A stretch of 50,154 nt of DNA, from the NCBI GenBank assembly GCA_038232055.1, contig JBBSIN010000008.1:1-50154 (forward strand), given 5' to 3'. The notes under the pieces were generated by a model. That model was not told the DNA's origin and searched no databases. It saw only the letters and a program-made list of their open reading frames with translations. Shown piece by piece: positions 25,126 to 33,544 of this stretch. Both the position numbers and the translations under genes were made by a program. Each line of letters starts with the position of its first letter. Positions within the stretch are counted from its first letter, which is position 1. The DNA comes from JBBSIN01 sp038232055 (GTDB lineage: Bacteria; Actinomycetota; Actinomycetes; JADGOV01).

Positions 25126-25985
25126 CGACGGAGCCTTTCGACGGGCCCGCCTCCCCTCCGGGGGACGGCGGGCTCGTCCGTCTGCGGCTCGACCTCGGTT
25201 ACGACGGATCGCGCTTCGCGGGCTGGGCCGGCCAACCGGGACAGCGCACGGTGCAAGGCGAGCTGGAACGAGCGCTCGGCATCGTCACGCGATGTCAACC
25301 ACCGCGGCTTACCGTCGCGGGCCGTACGGACGCCGGCGTCCACGCCACGGCGCAGGTCGCGCACGCCGACCTGCCGGCGGGCGACCCAGTAGCGCTCCTG
25401 CGCCGGCTCAATGCCCTCCTGGACACCGACCTCCGGGTTTGGTCGGCGTCCGTAGCTGCGGCCGGGTTCGACGCTCGTTTCTCCGCGCTGTCGCGGACCT
25501 ATCGCTACCGGGTGGGCGACGCGGCGTACGGTGTCGATCCGTTGCGCCGCCACGACACGTATGCGTACGCACGCCGGCTGGAGGCCGACCGGATGCGCGC
25601 CGCCACGTCGGAGCTGCTCGGCGAGCACGACTATGCGGCGTACTGTCGCCGGCGGCCGGGCGCCACCACCGTTCGCCGCCTGCTCCGGCTCGACGTCGAC
25701 CGGGCTCCCGACGACGTCACGGTCGTCACCGTCGAGGCCGACGCCTTTTGCCACTCGATGGTGCGGGCGCTGGTCGGCGCGCTGCTCGCGGTGGGAAGTG
25801 GGCACAGGCCACCGGAATGGCCGGCCGAGGTCCTGCGACGGCGAGAACGAGACGCCGCTGTCGTCGTCGCGCCGCCGCACGGGCTCACGCTCGTCGAGGT
25901 TCGCTATCCGGCTGATGCCGACCTGGCCGAGCGCGCCGCGCGGACCCGGCGGCTTCGGATCCAGGTTCCCTCGCAACCAACCTGA
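25122..25985 (+). CDS. truA: tRNA pseudouridine(38-40) synthase TruA, CTG start likely
   Basis: The frame encodes TruA, which modifies the anticodon arm. The N-terminal motif RLRLDLGYDGSRFAGWA lies at 25179-25229, and the catalytic Asp is in AGRTDAGVHA. No ATG, GTG or TTG occurs in frame before the first motif: the first is GTG 25251, which would delete it. CTG 25122 overlaps the rplQ stop as CTGA and would give 287 residues with a short acidic leader; CTG 25182 is an alternative (267 residues). AAGGCGGAGG lies just before 25122. The start is therefore inferred, while the gene identity is secure. Confidence 0.9.
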   Translation: MTTEPFDGPASPPGDGGLVRLRLDLGYDGSRFAGWAGQPGQRTVQGELERALGIVTRCQPPRLTVAGRTDAGVHATAQVAHADLPAGDPVALLRRLNALLDTDLRVWSASVAAAGFDARFSALSRTYRYRVGDAAYGVDPLRRHDTYAYARRLEADRMRAATSELLGEHDYAAYCRRRPGATTVRRLLRLDVDRAPDDVTVVTVEADAFCHSMVRALVGALLAVGSGHRPPEWPAEVLRRRERDAAVVVAPPHGLTLVEVRYPADADLAERAARTRRLRIQVPSQPT

Positions 25986-26054
25986 GGGCTCCGGTTGGCG
26001 CGGCGCTCGGAAACTGGTGGCGTGGCGCCCGGCCACCCCGCAGACTGACGCCTC

Positions 26055-27653
26055 GTGGGCCACGTCGACCTGTCACACGTCCGGTTCGTGCTGCCGGACG
26101 CCCGGCTGCTGCTCGACGACGTCTCGTTTCGGGTCGGGAACGGTGCGAAGACCGCGCTGATCGGGGCCAACGGCACCGGAAAGACGACGCTGCTGCAGAT
26201 GGTCGCCGGCGACCTGCCGCCCACTGGCGGTTCGATCAGCCGCAGCGGTGGCCTCGGCGTGATGCGGCAGTTCGTCGGGTCGGTGCGCGACGACTCGACG
26301 GTCCGCGATCTGCTCGTCTCCGTGGCGCCGCATGGCGTTCGGCGGGCCGCTCGAGCGCTCGACGCCTCGGAGCTGGCGATGATGGAGCGCGACGACGAAG
26401 CCACCCAGCTGCGGTACGCGCAGACCCTCGTCGACTGGGGAGACGCCGGCGGCTATACCGCCGAGGTGATGTGGGACATCTGTACCGCCCAAGCGCTCGG
26501 CCTGACGTTCGAGCGTGCGCAATGGCGCGAGGTTCGTACCCTCTCCGGGGGCGAGCAGAAGCGGGTCGTGCTCGAGGCGCTGTTACGGGGACCAGACGAG
26601 GTCCTGCTCCTCGACGAACCCGACAACTACCTCGACGTGCCGGCCAAGCGTTGGCTCGAGGACGCCCTCCGCGAAACGCCCAAGACCGTCCTGTTCGTCT
26701 CCCACGACCGCGAGCTTCTCGCTCGGACGGCCGACCGCATCGTGACCATCGAGGCACGCACCGCGTGGACTCACGGCGGCGGCTTCGCGTCGTACCACGA
26801 CGCTCGCCGAGCGCGGCTCGAGCGGCTCGAGGAGCTGCATCGTCGCTGGCAGGAGGAGCACGAACGGCTCAAGGCGCTGGTCCGCACGCTGCAGCAGCAG
26901 GCGATGATCTCTGAGGTGATCGCCGCGAAGTACCGGGCGATGCAGACCCGGCTGGCGAAGTTCGAGGAGGCTGGGCCGCCGCAGGAGCGCCCGCGCGAGC
27001 AGCAGGTCCGGATGCGGCTCGGCGGCGGCCGCACCGGCGTACGCGCGCTGACGTGCCATCAGCTGCAGCTGTCTGGACTCGTCGCGGCATTCGATCTGGA
27101 GGTCTTCTACGGCGAGCGAGTCGCGGTGCTCGGCGCCAACGGCTCTGGCAAGTCCCACTTCCTCCGGCTGCTTGCCGGCGCTCCGGTCGCACACACAGGT
27201 GAGGCCCGGCTAGGCGCTCGAGTCGTGCCGGGGCACTTCGCGCAGACCCACGAGCATCCGGAACTGCACGGTCCCACCCTGGTGGAGGTGCTCTGGCACG
27301 AAGCGCACGACCGGGGGAGAGCGATGTCGGCGCTGCGCCGATATGAACTGCACGAGCAGGCGGACCAGGCTTTCGAGACGCTCTCTGGCGGCCAGCAGGC
27401 GAGGTTCCAGATTCTGCTGCTGGAGATCAGCGGTGCGACGATGCTGCTGCTCGACGAGCCGACCGACAACCTCGACATCGCCAGCGCGGAGGCCCTCGAG
27501 GAAGGGCTTAGCGCGTACGACGGCACGGTCGTCGCGGTGACCCACGACCGCTGGTTCGCGCGCACCTTCGACCGCTTCGTCGTCTTCGGGGGCGATGGCG
27601 CTGTGTACGAGTCGAGCGAGCCCGTGTGGGACGAGGCCCGTCCCGTTCGGTAA
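26055..27653 (+). CDS. ABC-F family ATPase
   Basis: A 532-residue soluble protein with two ABC domains and no membrane segments. The first domain has GANGTGKTT, LSGGEQKR and LLLDEPDNYLD; the second has GANGSGKSH, LSGGQQAR and LLLDEPTDNLD. They are joined by a charged helical linker (residues about 250-320). ABC-F proteins act on the ribosome as translation factors or antibiotic-resistance factors. The DNYLD variant of the first Walker B region marks a common actinobacterial subgroup. I cannot assign resistance or an EttA-like role. The start is GTG with no clear Shine-Dalgarno. Confidence 0.9.
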   Translation: MGHVDLSHVRFVLPDARLLLDDVSFRVGNGAKTALIGANGTGKTTLLQMVAGDLPPTGGSISRSGGLGVMRQFVGSVRDDSTVRDLLVSVAPHGVRRAARALDASELAMMERDDEATQLRYAQTLVDWGDAGGYTAEVMWDICTAQALGLTFERAQWREVRTLSGGEQKRVVLEALLRGPDEVLLLDEPDNYLDVPAKRWLEDALRETPKTVLFVSHDRELLARTADRIVTIEARTAWTHGGGFASYHDARRARLERLEELHRRWQEEHERLKALVRTLQQQAMISEVIAAKYRAMQTRLAKFEEAGPPQERPREQQVRMRLGGGRTGVRALTCHQLQLSGLVAAFDLEVFYGERVAVLGANGSGKSHFLRLLAGAPVAHTGEARLGARVVPGHFAQTHEHPELHGPTLVEVLWHEAHDRGRAMSALRRYELHEQADQAFETLSGGQQARFQILLLEISGATMLLLDEPTDNLDIASAEALEEGLSAYDGTVVAVTHDRWFARTFDRFVVFGGDGAVYESSEPVWDEARPVR

Positions 27654-27661
27654 CGGCGGGG

Positions 27662-27934
27662 CTAGCCGTTGCTGTTCGGCGTGGGCACCTGGGTAGGCAG
27701 CTGGTCCCGCACCTTTTGCAGCTCCTTCTCGATGCGGTTGGCGGCCTTGTCGTTGTTGAGACCGATCGCCACGCCGCCGATGGTGGCGCCGCCGAGGAGC
27801 AGTCCGAGCACGGCCGTCACCAGGCCACCGATGGTGACACCCTTGCCGGTGACGTAGGGGCGACCGGCCAGTCGGGATACCGGACGGCGAGGCGCGACGC
27901 GCGGCCGTTTGGGTGAACTACCAGGGAACGTCAT
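27662..27934 (-). CDS. Small single-pass membrane protein, function unknown
   Basis: A 90-residue protein not recognised as any family. The first 28 residues are basic (KRPRVAPRRPVSRLAGR), residues 31-58 form one Gly-rich hydrophobic helix (GLVTAVLGLLLGGATIGGVAIG), and a short helical segment (AANRIEKELQKVRDQL) ends in a Pro/Asn tail. It is convergent with the ABC-F gene, 8 bp apart. Codon composition fits the genome. Confidence 0.6.
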   Translation of the reverse strand: MTFPGSSPKRPRVAPRRPVSRLAGRPYVTGKGVTIGGLVTAVLGLLLGGATIGGVAIGLNNDKAANRIEKELQKVRDQLPTQVPTPNSNG

Positions 27935-28162
27935 TGCCCAAGGTTTACATCGGAAACCTCACCGGAGCCCCCCGCGAACCGGTACAGCCCGGGAGCTTTC
28001 CGGCGGCACAACGGGTTAGGACCGATGCCCGCAGGCAAACCGGGCGCGGCCGCCAATACAGAGCAGCTCGCCGGCATGCCGATACCCCTATCGACGCACG
28101 GACACCTGTTCCGCGGTCGACCTGACGGCTCGAGCAAGGCACGACCGGGCCGTCGACCTACC

Positions 28163-28180
28163 CCGGCAGCGCACTGCCGG
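28163..28180 (+). promoter_or_regulatory. Hairpin upstream of the GH26-like gene
   Basis: CCGGCAG/CTGCCGG forms a perfect 7-bp stem around CGCA, 34 nt before the ATG. The divergent gap 27935-28213 otherwise shows only a weak GGTTT/AAACC pair at its left end and no recognisable riboswitch or promoter. Confidence 0.4.
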
Positions 28181-28213
28181 CCACCCCTCCCCCTCCCGAA
28201 TTGGAGTACCCCC

Positions 28214-29167
28214 ATGTTTCGCACCCTCCTGGCGGCAGTTGGCACGGCGGCCCTCGTGGCGGTTCCGGTAGCGACCCCGGCGAGCGCCTCCGTCGACGAA
28301 CCGTTCGCGGCGCCGACCGGAGTGCTGTTCGGAGTCGCCGGTGACGCCACCGTCGAGGCGTCCAGCGACCGGACGTTCTCGATGCACCGCGTCTACGAGA
28401 CGATGGGACGCAATCTGATCGACGGGAAGGTCAAGGACGACGCCGCGAAGGGTCGGCGTACCGTCCTCTCGGTCAAGGCGAACGTGCCATGGGCGCAGAT
28501 CGCCGCCGGTCGGTACGACGGGGAGCTGGTCCGTGAGGCGCAGCAGATCAAGGCGTTCGGGAAGCCGATCCTGATCGGGTTCCACCACGAGCCCGAGGAC
28601 GACCTGGCCCGCTTCGGCACTCCCGCCGACTTCGCGGCGGCGTTCCGTCGTTTCGTCACCGTCTACCGCGAGCAGGGCGTGACCAACGCAGAGTACGCCT
28701 GGATCATGATGACCTGGAACTTCCGCAAGGGCGGCCCCGCCGTGCAGTACTACCCGGGCGACGACTACGTCGACTACGTCGCGACGGACGGGTACAACTC
28801 GGCTGGCTGCCGCAGCGGCGCGCCGAACCCCGCCAAGTCCAAGTCGTTCGCGGGCATCTTCCAGGGTGCGTACGACTTCGCGGTGACCCACAACAAGATG
28901 TTCGTCGCAGCGGAGTACGGGTCGGTCGAGTTTCCCAGCGTGCCGGGTCTCAAGGCGCAGTGGATTCTCGACTCCGCGGTAACTGCCAAGACTTGGCCGT
29001 CGCTCAAGGGCATGGCCTACTTCAACCACGGAGTCGACGCCGTGTCGGTGTGCAAGTGGTCGCTGGACAGCTCGACGACAGCGCTGCAGGCCTTCCTCGA
29101 CAACGCGAAGGACCCGTTCTTCAACAACGTGCCGAAGCCCACCGGCACGGGAGGTGCGGCGGGCTGA
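28214..29167 (+). CDS. Secreted GH26-like glycoside hydrolase
   Basis: A 317-residue protein with a Sec signal peptide (residues 1-25, ending TPASA). The mature part resembles the GH26 (beta-mannanase-type) barrel. FHHEPE puts a candidate acid/base at E126, VAAEYGS a candidate nucleophile at E234, and WIMMTWNF and DYVATDGYN lie between them. It should act on an extracellular polysaccharide; mannan is the commonest GH26 substrate, but the substrate here is not shown. I chose ATG 28214, with TTGGAG upstream, because it gives the signal peptide; the frame is open to 28025 without support. It stands alone between an ABC-F gene and rplM. Confidence 0.72.
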   Translation: MFRTLLAAVGTAALVAVPVATPASASVDEPFAAPTGVLFGVAGDATVEASSDRTFSMHRVYETMGRNLIDGKVKDDAAKGRRTVLSVKANVPWAQIAAGRYDGELVREAQQIKAFGKPILIGFHHEPEDDLARFGTPADFAAAFRRFVTVYREQGVTNAEYAWIMMTWNFRKGGPAVQYYPGDDYVDYVATDGYNSAGCRSGAPNPAKSKSFAGIFQGAYDFAVTHNKMFVAAEYGSVEFPSVPGLKAQWILDSAVTAKTWPSLKGMAYFNHGVDAVSVCKWSLDSSTTALQAFLDNAKDPFFNNVPKPTGTGGAAG

Positions 29168-29185
29168 CGCCGCAAGGTCGCTGCT

Positions 29186-29215
29186 TTGACCGGGGTCGGG
29201 AGCGCCGGTTATCCT
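29186..29215 (+). promoter_or_regulatory. Promoter of rplM-rpsI
   Basis: TTGACC (29186-29191) and TATCCT (29210-29215) are separated by 18 bp. The predicted leader is about 55 nt. Confidence 0.7.
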
Positions 29216-29276
29216 TGGCGGTCGTCGCGGTTACCCGCGCTCGCTGGACCCCCAACTTCTCGACGAAGGCAGCTCC

Positions 29277-29720
29277 GTGCGCACCTACAGCCCGAAGCCG
29301 AAGGACGTGTTGCGTCAATGGCACGTCATCGACGCGGACGACGTCGTTCTCGGCCGGCTGGCGAGCCAGGTCGCCACGCTGCTGCGCGGCAAGCACAAGC
29401 CGATCTTCGCACCGCACGTCGACACGGGTGACTTCGTCATCGTCGTCAACGCGGCGAAGGTCGCGCTCACCGGCAACAAGCGAGAGCAGAAGATGGCCTA
29501 CCGGCATTCCGGCTACCCCGGTGGCCTGAAGGCGGTGCCCTACTCGCAGTTGCTGTCCAAGCGGCCCGACCGCGCCGTCGAGAAGGCCGTCCGCGGCATG
29601 CTGCCGCACACGACGCTCGGCCGGCAGATGCTCTCCAAGCTCAAGGTGTACGCCGGCCCGGACCATCCGCACCAGGCTCAGCAGCCGGTGCCCTACGAGA
29701 TCACGCAGGTCGCCCAGTGA
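29277..29720 (+). CDS. rplM: 50S ribosomal protein L13
   Basis: A 147-residue L13 starting at GTG (MRTYSPKPKDVLRQWHVIDADD). The motifs LLRGKHKPIFAPHVDTGDFV and GMLPHTTLGRQM are canonical. It is an early 50S assembly protein. It has its own promoter and overlaps rpsI by GTGA. Confidence 0.98.
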   Translation: MRTYSPKPKDVLRQWHVIDADDVVLGRLASQVATLLRGKHKPIFAPHVDTGDFVIVVNAAKVALTGNKREQKMAYRHSGYPGGLKAVPYSQLLSKRPDRAVEKAVRGMLPHTTLGRQMLSKLKVYAGPDHPHQAQQPVPYEITQVAQ

Positions 29721-30328
29721 CTTCCACCACCGAGACTTCCACCACCGAGACTTCCACCACCGAGACTTCCACGACCGAGACTTCCACGACCGAGACACCC
29801 GACATGGCCGAACCGCCCATCGAGACACTGGAGCCGGTGACCTACGACGCCAACCAGCTCCCCACGCCGGACACCGACGTCGCCCAGGGCGTCGTCGCGC
29901 CCAACGAGACGGCGCACGCCGCCGTACCGCGTCCGGTTCCGACCGAGCCGGTCGGTGCGACGGGCCGCCGCAAGGAGGCGATCGCCCGCGTGCGGTTGCT
30001 GCCGGGCAGCGGGCGGTGGTTGATCAACGGCAAGACGCTCGACCAGTACTTCCCGAACAAGGTGCATCAGCAGCTGGTGCGGGAGCCCTTCGTCACGCTG
30101 GAGATCGGCGAGCAGTACGACGTCATCGCGCGACTGTCCGGTGGTGGCGTCTCCGGCCAGGCGGGCGCGCTGCGCCTGGGCATCGCCCGGGCGCTCACCC
30201 AGGTCGCCGACGAGAACCGTCCACCGCTGAAGCGGGCCGGCTTCCTCACCAGGGACGCTCGGGTGAAGGAGCGTCGCAAGTACGGCCTGAAGAAGGCGCG
30301 CAAGGCACCGCAGTACTCCAAGCGGTAG
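29717..30328 (+). CDS. rpsI: 30S ribosomal protein S9 with a repeated N-terminal extension
   Basis: The S9 core runs from GRRKEAIARVRLLPG to RKAPQYSKR, whose C-terminal Arg reaches the P-site tRNA. From GTG 29717, which overlaps the rplM stop, the protein has 203 residues; actinobacterial S9 is usually 160-180. Residues 2-26 are five TSTTE pentapeptides encoded by a 15-bp tandem repeat. A start at ATG 29804 (MAEPPIETLEPVTYD) would match the usual N-terminus and exclude the repeat, but it has no Shine-Dalgarno. The GTGA coupling favours 29717. Confidence 0.93.
   Translation: MTSTTETSTTETSTTETSTTETSTTETPDMAEPPIETLEPVTYDANQLPTPDTDVAQGVVAPNETAHAAVPRPVPTEPVGATGRRKEAIARVRLLPGSGRWLINGKTLDQYFPNKVHQQLVREPFVTLEIGEQYDVIARLSGGGVSGQAGALRLGIARALTQVADENRPPLKRAGFLTRDARVKERRKYGLKKARKAPQYSKR
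29720..29794 (+). repeat. 15-bp tandem repeat, five copies, at the start of rpsI
   Basis: ACTTCCACCACCGAG is repeated three times (29720-29764), then ACTTCCACGACCGAG twice (29765-29794). The unit length is a multiple of three and the frame is kept throughout. It has the form of a minisatellite that could change copy number by slippage. Confidence 0.97.
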
Positions 30329-30337
30329 CCGCCCGCC

Positions 30338-31681
30338 GTGTCGCCGGGTCGCCGGCTCTTCGGGACCGACGGCGTCCGCGGCGTCGCCAACGCCGACCTC
30401 ACTGCCGAGCTCGCACTCGGCATCGCCGTGGCCGCGGCGCACGTCCTCGGGCAGCGCCGTACGTCGCACGGTCCGCGTCCGCTCGCCGTCGTGGGCCGCG
30501 ACCCCCGCGCCTCCGGTGAGTTCCTCGAAGCGGCCGTCGTGGCGGGGGTGGCGAGCGCCGGTGTCGACGTGATTCGCCTGGGGGTGGTGCCCACACCGGC
30601 TGTCGCCTTCCTCACCGGTGCGCTCGACGCCGACCTGGGCGTCATGCTCTCAGCGAGCCACAACCCCATGCCGGACAACGGCATCAAGCTCTTCGACGCC
30701 CAGGGATTCAAGCTCGACGACACCATCGAGGCCGAGATCGAGGGCCGGTTGGGCGAGGAGTGGGTTCGCCCGACCGGGGCCGCGGTCGGCCGCGTCCACG
30801 ACGACGCACGTGCCGTCGACCGGTACGTCGAACACCTGCTCGCGACGCTGCCGCACCCGCTCGACGGCCTGCGCGTCGCTGTGGATGCTGCGCACGGCGC
30901 GGCGTCGTGGGTGGCGCCCGAGGCGTTGCGCAAGGCCGGTGCCGACGTCGTCGCGATCGGCGTCGACCCAGACGGGCTCAACATCAACGACGGGTATGGC
31001 TCGACCTCTCCGGAGCGGCTGGCCACCGTCGTCGTCGAGACCGGCGCCGACGTCGGCATCGCCCACGACGGCGACGCCGACCGCTGTCTCGCCATCGACG
31101 CAGAGGGTGCGCTCGTCGACGGCGACGCGATCCTCGCGGTCTGCGTGCTCGCAGCCAGAAACCGTGGCCGGCTGCGCGGCAACGCCGTCGTCACGACCGT
31201 CATGACCAACCTCGGCTTCAAGCGCGCCATGGCGGCCCACGCCATCCGGGTGGTCGAGACGCCGGTGGGCGACCGGTACGTGCTCGACGCGATGCGCCGG
31301 GAGGGACTGTCCTACGGTGGTGAGCAGTCCGGCCACCTCGTCTTCCTCGACCACGCGACAACGGGAGACGGGCTGCTCACCGCACTGCAGCTGCTGGGCC
31401 ACGTCGCAGAGGCGCGCCGCCCCCTGGCCGAGCTGGCGGCGGTCGTGACCCGATTGCCGCAGGTGCTGCTCAACGTCGCGGTCGCCGACCGGACAGCGGC
31501 CATGTCGTCGATGGCACTGCGCGCGGCGGTGGCCGATGTCGAGCGCCATCTCGGCAGTGACGGGCGGGTCCTCGTCCGGCCGAGCGGGACCGAGGCGGTG
31601 GTCCGGGTCATGGTGGAGGCGCCAACGCAGGACCAGGCGCACCAGGCCGCGAGGCGGATAGCGGCCGTCCTCGGCGGCTGA
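30338..31681 (+). CDS. glmM: Phosphoglucosamine mutase
   Basis: A 447-residue enzyme that converts glucosamine-6-P to glucosamine-1-P for peptidoglycan precursor synthesis. The phosphoserine loop ASHNP has its Ser at residue 107, the metal-binding motif is DGDADR, and the C-terminal phosphate-binding loop is RPSGTEAVVRVM. GTG start, 9 nt after rpsI, without a clear Shine-Dalgarno. GlmS, which supplies its substrate, is 11 kb away beyond the sugar operon. Confidence 0.97.
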   Translation: MSPGRRLFGTDGVRGVANADLTAELALGIAVAAAHVLGQRRTSHGPRPLAVVGRDPRASGEFLEAAVVAGVASAGVDVIRLGVVPTPAVAFLTGALDADLGVMLSASHNPMPDNGIKLFDAQGFKLDDTIEAEIEGRLGEEWVRPTGAAVGRVHDDARAVDRYVEHLLATLPHPLDGLRVAVDAAHGAASWVAPEALRKAGADVVAIGVDPDGLNINDGYGSTSPERLATVVVETGADVGIAHDGDADRCLAIDAEGALVDGDAILAVCVLAARNRGRLRGNAVVTTVMTNLGFKRAMAAHAIRVVETPVGDRYVLDAMRREGLSYGGEQSGHLVFLDHATTGDGLLTALQLLGHVAEARRPLAELAAVVTRLPQVLLNVAVADRTAAMSSMALRAAVADVERHLGSDGRVLVRPSGTEAVVRVMVEAPTQDQAHQAARRIAAVLGG

Positions 31682-31702
31682 TCTGGAAGTGCTCGCAAGG
31701 CA

Positions 31703-31744
31703 ACGACGGCGGGGTCGCAGCTATAGAGGTGGCCCCGCCGTCGT
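31703..31744. terminator. Bidirectional terminator between glmM and the sugar operon
   Basis: A perfect 12-bp inverted repeat pairs ACGACGGCGGGG (31703-31714) with CCCCGCCGTCGT (31733-31744) around an 18-nt loop. It lies between two convergent genes and is followed by GCTTGT on the plus strand. Confidence 0.75.
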
Positions 31745-31772
31745 GCTTGTCAGCCGGTGCCGCATGTGCCAG

Positions 31773-33476
31773 CTAGCGAATCGACATGGTCTCCATCGAC
31801 AGGTAGGTCCTCGCTGCCCAGGACACCGGGTCCTTCGCGAAGTGGCGCTGTAGCGCCCGGTTCCGCAGCGCGTTGTCCAGGGCAGCCATGATCATGGACT
31901 GGTCCAGCACGAGATAGCGGTGCCCGACCGCTCCGGTCGTCGGGTTGACGGCGTCGAAGAAGCCGCCCGGGCCGTAGCTGTCCGGGTAGAGCCGGCGCAG
32001 CGCCTGGATGTTGGCGTACGCCCGCCGCGGCGTGACGTCCAGGGAGATGAACGAGGCATGCGGAGTTACCACGTCCTCGGTGGCGCAGCCGTGGCATTGC
32101 GACAGCCCCTTGTTCGGGTGGCTGGCGTTCGCTCCGAAACCGTAGTAGGGGAACCTCAGCCCCTCGACCCCGTAGGTCGCGTACCCGCCGCTGTCGTCGG
32201 GCGTGCTGGAGGGCGACATGCCCCACACCGGGTAGCCCAGCTCCTTGGTGGCGTACCTGATCTGCACCTGTGCAGTGCGCTTGTCCGCCAGCCCGAAGCT
32301 GCGCGGGCCCCACGACGTCTCGGGCACCACCGAGTTGGCCATCAAGCCCTCGAACATCCCGCCGCCGAACGTCGGAATGAAGCGGAGATGGGAGCCGGTA
32401 TAGACGTAGTGCCCTTCCCAAACGTTGAACGGCTGACCCGACTGCGGGTCGCGGTAAATCTGCCAGTGACCACGCGGCGGCCACTGCCCCTGCCAGGAGA
32501 AGTCGGGATCGGTGGTCTGGCAGTCGGCGTAGGGAGCCGCGGGAGGGAGGGTGCGCCAACTGCGCCACCACACGTTGCCGGGCATCTGGTGCAGGCCCAT
32601 GCCGATGTACGCCGAGATCCGCGGGTCACTGTAGAGCGCACCGTTGTGGTAGTAGTGCGTCCAGTTGTCGCCCTGGTACTGCGGGAGGCCGACGTAGTAA
32701 CCGCCGTACATCTGTCCGGTCGGCTGGTTGCCTGCGATGTTTGGGTTGGTGTTGCAGTGCGTCTCCGGACGGTCGTCGTAGAAGATTCGGAAGCTCATCG
32801 GATCGATGAGGCTACGCACCAGGGACGTGAGCTCCGGCAGCGCCTGCCGCACGACGATCAGGCCGGAGGCGTACCACCCGTTGTCGACGTTGGAGAGAAA
32901 GTAGCAGTTGTCGAAGGTCGGCGTCGTCTCGGCCGCGCAGTCGATGTCGCCAGGGTTGCGGATGACGTGGCCGCTGCTCGTGTCGTACCACTGGTACAGG
33001 AAACCCTTGTACCGCTTGAGGCTGCGCACCTCCCGCAGCGTCGCCCGAAGGAGGTCGCGGGCCCGTGGTCGGCTGATCAGCCCGAGATCACGTGCGGACA
33101 CCACGGCCCAGAGGTACACGCCGATGTTCGCGGCCGAGGTGTACCGGCCGTACGCAGTGGGCTTGGCCGAGCCGCTGGCATAGGTGAGATTGTCGAGCGG
33201 AAGGTGCGTCTTCGGGTCGACGTCCGCGCGGTAGAACTTCCAGGTGTCGCGCGCAATGCTCATCAGCTTCGACCGCTGGGCCTGGGTCAGGCCGGCGTAG
33301 GGGGCGACTCCGTTGCCACCTCCTGCCGCTGCTCCTGCTGCTCCCCCTCCTCCTACTCCTACTCCTCTACCCGCCACGGCTGGCGCCGGCAGCAGGCCCA
33401 TCATCAGCGCGACGACAGCCGTCGCGACTGACCACCGCCCCCAAGTCCGCGGTCGGAACGACCTTGCTCTTCCCAT
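31773..33476 (-). CDS. Secreted GH144/'glycoamylase'-domain enzyme
   Basis: A 567-residue exported protein. A signal peptide (residues 1-35, hydrophobic core VATAVVALMMGLLPAPAVA) is followed by a Gly/Ala linker and a large alpha-helical barrel resembling the glycoamylase-like family that includes GH144 endo-beta-1,2-glucanases. Recognisable segments are SAANIGVYLWAVVSARDLG, FLSNVDNGWYASGL, FGGGMFEGLM, VWGMSPSSTPDDSGGY and GFFDAVNPTTG. I chose ATG 33476, preceded by GGATGGGTGGGAG; an ATG at 33545 overlaps the preceding ATPase stop and would bury the signal peptide. It is the last gene of the lacI operon. The substrate assignment is inference. Confidence 0.72.
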   Translation of the reverse strand: MGRARSFRPRTWGRWSVATAVVALMMGLLPAPAVAGRGVGVGGGGAAGAAAGGGNGVAPYAGLTQAQRSKLMSIARDTWKFYRADVDPKTHLPLDNLTYASGSAKPTAYGRYTSAANIGVYLWAVVSARDLGLISRPRARDLLRATLREVRSLKRYKGFLYQWYDTSSGHVIRNPGDIDCAAETTPTFDNCYFLSNVDNGWYASGLIVVRQALPELTSLVRSLIDPMSFRIFYDDRPETHCNTNPNIAGNQPTGQMYGGYYVGLPQYQGDNWTHYYHNGALYSDPRISAYIGMGLHQMPGNVWWRSWRTLPPAAPYADCQTTDPDFSWQGQWPPRGHWQIYRDPQSGQPFNVWEGHYVYTGSHLRFIPTFGGGMFEGLMANSVVPETSWGPRSFGLADKRTAQVQIRYATKELGYPVWGMSPSSTPDDSGGYATYGVEGLRFPYYGFGANASHPNKGLSQCHGCATEDVVTPHASFISLDVTPRRAYANIQALRRLYPDSYGPGGFFDAVNPTTGAVGHRYLVLDQSMIMAALDNALRNRALQRHFAKDPVSWAARTYLSMETMSIR

Positions 33477-33544
33477 GTCTCCCACCCATCCTCTCGGTTG
33501 CGGGGTCCGGTTCCCCGGGGTCTGGTCGCCACCTCTTCGGCGCA

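Noticed and set aside
27935..28213. Possible riboswitch in the leader of the secreted GH26-like gene
   Set aside because: I compared it by eye with the c-di-AMP (ydaO) and c-di-GMP classes known near secreted enzymes. The conserved core segments are missing; only simple hairpins remain.
28025..28213. Upstream in-frame extension of the GH26-like protein
   Set aside because: It would place 63 Pro/Arg-rich residues before a normal signal peptide. TTGGAG precedes ATG 28214.
29720..29794. CRISPR-like direct repeats
   Set aside because: The units are 15 bp, contiguous without spacers and in frame with rpsI.
33308..33372. Pyrimidine-rich CTCCTACTC repeat on the plus strand
   Set aside because: It is the reverse complement of the Gly/Ala linker codons after the signal peptide of the GH144-like enzyme.
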